From: an uncultured Croceitalea sp.
GTDB taxonomy: Bacteria; Bacteroidota; Bacteroidia; Flavobacteriales; Flavobacteriaceae
Length of the DNA: 64,000 bases
Direction: 5' to 3'
NCBI GenBank assembly: GCA_947503285.1
Contig: CANNDD010000002.1
Coordinates: 434,001-498,000, forward strand
The position numbers and the translations under genes were made by a program. Shown here one piece after another: positions 60,253 through 64,000 of this stretch. Within the stretch, counting starts at the first letter, position 1. Every line of letters begins with the position of its first letter. Below the pieces are notes generated by a model. It was not told where the DNA came from and searched no databases. It saw only the letters and a program-made list of their open reading frames with translations.

Positions 60253-62655
60253 TTATTCATCCTTTAGTGCTTTGACGGGGTTCATCGTCGCTGCGCTAAA
60301 GCTCTTATAGCCAACCGTTGCAAATGCTATGAGCAGAATGATGATTGCGGTAATCAGAAATGCCCAAAAATCAAGTTGGATGCGATAGGCAAAACCCTCT
60401 AGCCATTTACCCATTGTGTAAAAGCCAATAGGGAATGCAATGAAAAAAGAGATGACCACCAATTTAAGAAAGTCTTTTGAAAGCATACCAACGATTTGTG
60501 GAACCGTTGAGCCCAATACTTTTCGTATCCCTATTTCTTTGAACCGCTGTTCTGCTGTAAAAGTAATAAGCCCGAACAATCCTAAACAGGCCACAAAAAC
60601 CGTAAGTATGGCGAAAATATTCAATATGGTTCCCATCTTTCGTTCCACGAGATAGGTTTTTTGATACGATTGGTCTAAAAGTTCATAGTCGAAAGGTTCC
60701 CCAGAACCAAAGTTTTTCCATAGGTTTTGGGTGTCGGCTATCAAAGCAGCCATATCAGCTGTTTGTGCTTTCAGAATGAGTCCGCCATAGGGATTGTAAA
60801 ACAACAACAAAGGTTCAATTGGCGTATGTAGTGATTTAAAATGAAAATCTTTGACCACGCCTATGATGGTCGCGGTCTTACCGGCATCGGTAATCGTTTT
60901 GCCCAACGCATCATTTTCGAGGCCCAATAGTCTGCTAGCTGTTTCATTAATAATGACTTTGGTGGAATCGGCGCCAAATGCCTTTGAAAAATTTCGCCCC
61001 GATACCAACTCCATACCCATAGTTGGTAGGTAATGCCCATCAATATTGTATACGGCCATTCGACGACTGAAGACGCCGTCTTTGTAAATAGTCGACATAT
61101 TGATATCCGTTGGGCCTGCCGGTACGAATGCAGATTGGGTTACTGAACCAACTTTCGGATTCTTAAGCAATTCTTGTTTGAATGCATTTAAGTCATTCCC
61201 TAAAAGATGGGCTTCCCTAAGCACTAGAAGTTGCTCTTTATCATAACCTACATCTTTTTGCTGAATGTATTCCATTTGTTGACGTACGATCAATGTGGCC
61301 AATATCAAACCCGTAGAGATGGCAAATTGAAAAACCACCAAACCACTACGTACGCCTTTGTTATGACCACTATTTGAAAATTTACTTTTCAGTGCCGATA
61401 TAGGCTTGAACGAAGAAAGGAACAACGAAGGGTATGCTCCGGCCAACAGACTAATGAAAAAAGTCAGCGCAATCAAAAGCCCAATACTTGACGCATTGAT
61501 AAAACTACTTAGCTGTAAGGCTTTTCCCGATAGTTCATTGAATTTGGGAATAAGTACGACGAGAAGGCCCAGCGCAACAAATAAGGCCAATACCGTGGCG
61601 ATAAAGGCTTCTGATAAAAATTGCTGCCATAACTGTTTTCTTTGGGAACCTAGAACTTTTCGAATACCCACTTCCTTAGACCTTTTGGATGCGGAAGCGG
61701 TGGAGAGGTTCATAAAGTTAATACACGCGATAAGCAACATAAAGAGCGCTATGGCACTAAAAATATAAACGTATTTGATATCGCCCCCTTGTTCCAATTC
61801 TTGTGAAGCACTCACGAAATCATGATTTAGGTGAATATCCGTCAAGGGTTGCAAAAAGAGCCCCAATTGGTTGTCTTTCATAAAATCGGTATAAGACACC
61901 CCTAGGTTATCTTGCATTTGGGGACCCATATATTTTTGAAGCACTTGGGGCAGTTTTTTTTCTAGATTTTTGTAGGCCTTACCATTCTCAAGTACTAAAT
62001 AGGTAAAATAATTGGAGTTTACCCAAGAAGTGCTTTTTGCGGGATCAAAGCCTTGCATCGATGCAAATAAATCAAAGTGAAAATGACTGTTCTGGGGCAC
62101 GTTCTCAATAATCGCGGTGACCCTAAAGGGTTGTGAATTTCCTTCTATGAGAATGTTTTTGCCTATTGGGTTTGAATTGCCAAAGTATTTATTGGCCTCT
62201 GATTCTGTAAGCACCACGGTATTGGGTTCTTCTAAAGGAGATTGGGTATCACCATCTATAATAGCTAAGGTAAAAACGTTGAAAAAGTTAGGGTCGACGT
62301 AAGCGGCTTTACCATTTCGAAAGGCCGTAGTTCCATAAGCAATTTTTGGGGTACCCAAATTATAGATTCTTGTGGCATCCACAACTTCCGGAAAATCATT
62401 TTTAAGGGTTTGAGCCACCGGTGCCATGACAACGGCTTCCTTGATTTTTTCACCATTGATCTGGGCCTTAAAAACAACCCTTACGATATCATCCGCTTTT
62501 TCATTAAAGGTGTCATAGCTCAACTCGTCTACCACGAATAGCAGCATTAACAGGCACGAGGCAATACCGATGGCGAGACCGGCAATATTGATGGCAAACA
62601 TACTTTTGTGCTTCAAAATGTTCCGCCACGCGATTTTTATATAGTTTTTCAGCAT
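60253..62655 (-). CDS. MacB/FtsX-type ABC transporter permease
   Basis: An 800-aa permease with two FtsX cores. MacB_PCD-like periplasmic regions lie at about 45-260 and 450-630. Membrane helices are at about 18-40 and near 285-305, 340-360 and 380-405, and again in the C-terminal fifth (about 675-790), with the characteristic RFKEIGIRKVLGS twice in similar form (KRSKEVGIRKVLGS near 330). It lies 51 bases upstream of its ATPase and 32 after a similar permease. Antimicrobial-peptide or lipoprotein-related export is typical for the family, but the substrate is unknown. Confidence 0.9.
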   Translation of the reverse strand: MLKNYIKIAWRNILKHKSMFAINIAGLAIGIASCLLMLLFVVDELSYDTFNEKADDIVRVVFKAQINGEKIKEAVVMAPVAQTLKNDFPEVVDATRIYNLGTPKIAYGTTAFRNGKAAYVDPNFFNVFTLAIIDGDTQSPLEEPNTVVLTESEANKYFGNSNPIGKNILIEGNSQPFRVTAIIENVPQNSHFHFDLFASMQGFDPAKSTSWVNSNYFTYLVLENGKAYKNLEKKLPQVLQKYMGPQMQDNLGVSYTDFMKDNQLGLFLQPLTDIHLNHDFVSASQELEQGGDIKYVYIFSAIALFMLLIACINFMNLSTASASKRSKEVGIRKVLGSQRKQLWQQFLSEAFIATVLALFVALGLLVVLIPKFNELSGKALQLSSFINASSIGLLIALTFFISLLAGAYPSLFLSSFKPISALKSKFSNSGHNKGVRSGLVVFQFAISTGLILATLIVRQQMEYIQQKDVGYDKEQLLVLREAHLLGNDLNAFKQELLKNPKVGSVTQSAFVPAGPTDINMSTIYKDGVFSRRMAVYNIDGHYLPTMGMELVSGRNFSKAFGADSTKVIINETASRLLGLENDALGKTITDAGKTATIIGVVKDFHFKSLHTPIEPLLLFYNPYGGLILKAQTADMAALIADTQNLWKNFGSGEPFDYELLDQSYQKTYLVERKMGTILNIFAILTVFVACLGLFGLITFTAEQRFKEIGIRKVLGSTVPQIVGMLSKDFLKLVVISFFIAFPIGFYTMGKWLEGFAYRIQLDFWAFLITAIIILLIAFATVGYKSFSAATMNPVKALKDE

Positions 62656-62687
62656 TTTAAATGTTTTTAGATCGATGCAATGATATT

Positions 62688-64000
62688 TTACTCTTCCCTT
62701 AGGGCCTTAATGGGGTTTCGGTTGGCAGCCCGTATGGCTTGGCTTCCTACGGTAAGCATCGCAATAACCAGGGCTACTAATCCAGCACCTAAAAAATATC
62801 CGCCATGTAGTGAGATTTTGTAGGCAAATTGCGATAGCCAATCTGCCGCAAGCAAATACGCAATAGGTAACGCGATGAGCATTGAAATCAGCACCAATTT
62901 TAAAAATTCACTAGAGAGCATTACGGTTAATTGGCCAATACTCTGACCAAGTACTTTTCGGATACTAATTTCTTTTCGTCGTCTTTCAGCGGAAAAAGCT
63001 GCCAAGCCAAAAAGACCTAGGCAAGATATTAAAACAGCCATTCCGGCAAAGTATTTAGACAAGGTCGATACGCGTTGTTCTGCTTGGTAAAGTTCTTGAT
63101 ATTGATTATCCAAAAAACGAAAATTAAACTCCAACCCTGGATTGAATTGGTGAAAAAGGTCGGTTAGGGCCGCTAAAGTGGATTTTTCTTCACCCGCTTT
63201 TATTTTTACCACTAAATTACTTACCCACTCCGTTCGGCACAACAATGCCATTGGGGCGATTTCATTGTACAATGATTGTATGTTAAAATCTTTTACCACG
63301 CCTATTATCTCCCTGTTCGGTCCTCGCATGTCAATTACGGTACCAATAGGATTTTCAAGCCCCATGAGCTTAACGGCTGTTTCATTTAATATGATTTGTG
63401 AACCGTTATCCGGTCTCTCATTTACATAAGAGCGGCCTTCCTTCATTGCAATACCCATGGTCTCGATAAAATCCGGACCTACATGGGCATGTCTAAAAGT
63501 CAATTGTTCAGACCCTTCTTTTTGCCCTGGCCAAGAATGACCCCTTGAAGAGTTGCTGAAATTTGTCATATTACCCTGCATATAAGAGGCATTTACCACG
63601 CCGGGTAATTGTTTTGCCTCATCAAGAAACACATCCATACTGTTGATAAGGGCATCTTCTCGCTCAAAGATGATGATGTTGTCTTTATTGAATCCAAGAT
63701 TTTTTGACTGTATAAAATCAAGCTGCCTATAAATGACACTTACCGCAACGATCAATATCAATGAAACGCTAAATTGAAATATCACCAAGCCCTTACGGAC
63801 AAAGAGTTCGCCAAACGAAGTGCTTATTTTTCCCTTTAATACCTTAACAGGGTTGAATTTAGTAAGGTATATTGCCGGGTAACTTCCCGAGGCCAGGCCC
63901 GTACATAATGTGATAAGTACAATTGGGACAATTATCTCAGCCTCTAAGGTGAATACAAGCGCTTTACCGGTGACACTATTGAACCAAGGCATAAGTAGTA
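62688..64000 (-). CDS. Second MacB/FtsX-type permease, 5' end outside window
   Basis: The frame runs from its stop at 62688 to the right edge of the window; upstream of the internal Met at 63992 it continues (LLM at the edge), so the start lies beyond 64000. The visible 437 codons include helices, a periplasmic region, KEISIRKVLGQS and the terminal four-helix FtsX end (KALREE). It is similar to the following permease and to other long flavobacterial FtsX proteins of about 800 aa. Operon partner of the permease and ATPase downstream. Confidence 0.9.
   Translation of the reverse strand, partial: LLMPWFNSVTGKALVFTLEAEIIVPIVLITLCTGLASGSYPAIYLTKFNPVKVLKGKISTSFGELFVRKGLVIFQFSVSLILIVAVSVIYRQLDFIQSKNLGFNKDNIIIFEREDALINSMDVFLDEAKQLPGVVNASYMQGNMTNFSNSSRGHSWPGQKEGSEQLTFRHAHVGPDFIETMGIAMKEGRSYVNERPDNGSQIILNETAVKLMGLENPIGTVIDMRGPNREIIGVVKDFNIQSLYNEIAPMALLCRTEWVSNLVVKIKAGEEKSTLAALTDLFHQFNPGLEFNFRFLDNQYQELYQAEQRVSTLSKYFAGMAVLISCLGLFGLAAFSAERRRKEISIRKVLGQSIGQLTVMLSSEFLKLVLISMLIALPIAYLLAADWLSQFAYKISLHGGYFLGAGLVALVIAMLTVGSQAIRAANRNPIKALREE

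Noticed and set aside
62688-63992. Complete 434-aa permease starting at 63992
   Set aside because: The frame stays open to the window edge (LLM upstream) and FtsX permeases of this type are about 800 aa, so the Met is internal and the gene is truncated.

Overview
The window looks like part of the chromosome of a marine-type member of the Flavobacteriaceae (Bacteroidota). Several things point that way: lipoproteins with a Cys right after a short hydrophobic leader, a type IX secretion C-terminal signal, TAnnTTTG-type -7 promoter boxes (best upstream of the tRNA and of the DUF177-rpmF operon), SYLF and CDGSH proteins, DUF4836-like and MacB/FtsX-like proteins, and a BfmA-type mobilization gene. 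Exact genus cannot be fixed from sequence reading alone.

Layout. 1-5.3 kb is ordinary chromosome: a truncated PD40 lipoprotein, an M28 peptidase with PDZ domain, a dihydrouridine synthase, a LolC/E-type permease with rbfA, methylmalonyl-CoA epimerase and a tRNA with a CAU anticodon. From the tRNA 3' end to about 23.66 kb lies a tandem array of related integrative elements. Element 1 (about 5.34-16.96 kb) has a tyrosine recombinase, a BfmA-like mobilization gene and a Cu/Ag efflux cargo (HYC_CC_PP protein, CusA, TolC-like, HMA-CDF, PepSY, CusB). Element 2 (about 16.96-23.40 kb) has lost its integrase and carries an AbiH-type phage-defence gene, a decayed copy of the small gene next to bfmA, and a huge T9SS-secreted ELWxxDGT protein with a lipoprotein partner. 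Next comes a 256-bp relic of a third left end, containing an integrase start whose ATG has become ATC. Three tRNA-3'-end att cores, two left ends, two right ends and four copies of a GGTGAGT-N5-GGTGAGTA motif support this reading.

23.7-27 kb holds a minus-strand cluster (small membrane protein, membrane-anchored methyltransferase, DUF2071, DoxX-like) and two small plus-strand membrane proteins. 27.5-39.3 kb is a signalling and surface region: an orphan TPR histidine kinase, an overlooked 59-aa Cys-rich lipoprotein, and a TPR-CHAT caspase-like protease converging on an ECF sigma factor with a membrane TPR anti-sigma-like partner. Diverging from the sigma gene is a four-gene operon of exported proteins (OmpA, tectonin-like propeller, WxGxW-type beta protein, unknown). 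The protease-sigma-membrane partner set is the most attractive candidate for an undescribed regulatory system.

39.6-48.1 kb has metabolic and housekeeping genes: HAD phosphatase, SYLF, CDGSH, S9 oligopeptidase, TauE/SafE, Na+/solute symporter and a DUF5009-type acyltransferase. 48.3-54.1 kb contains riboflavin synthase, divergent pdxA, and the conserved DUF177-rpmF-fabH-accB-accC fatty-acid block. 54.3-59.5 kb is a lipoprotein/DUF4836-like/FAD oxidoreductase set. 59.5-64 kb is a MacB-like ABC exporter (ATPase plus two FtsX permeases, the last cut by the window end).
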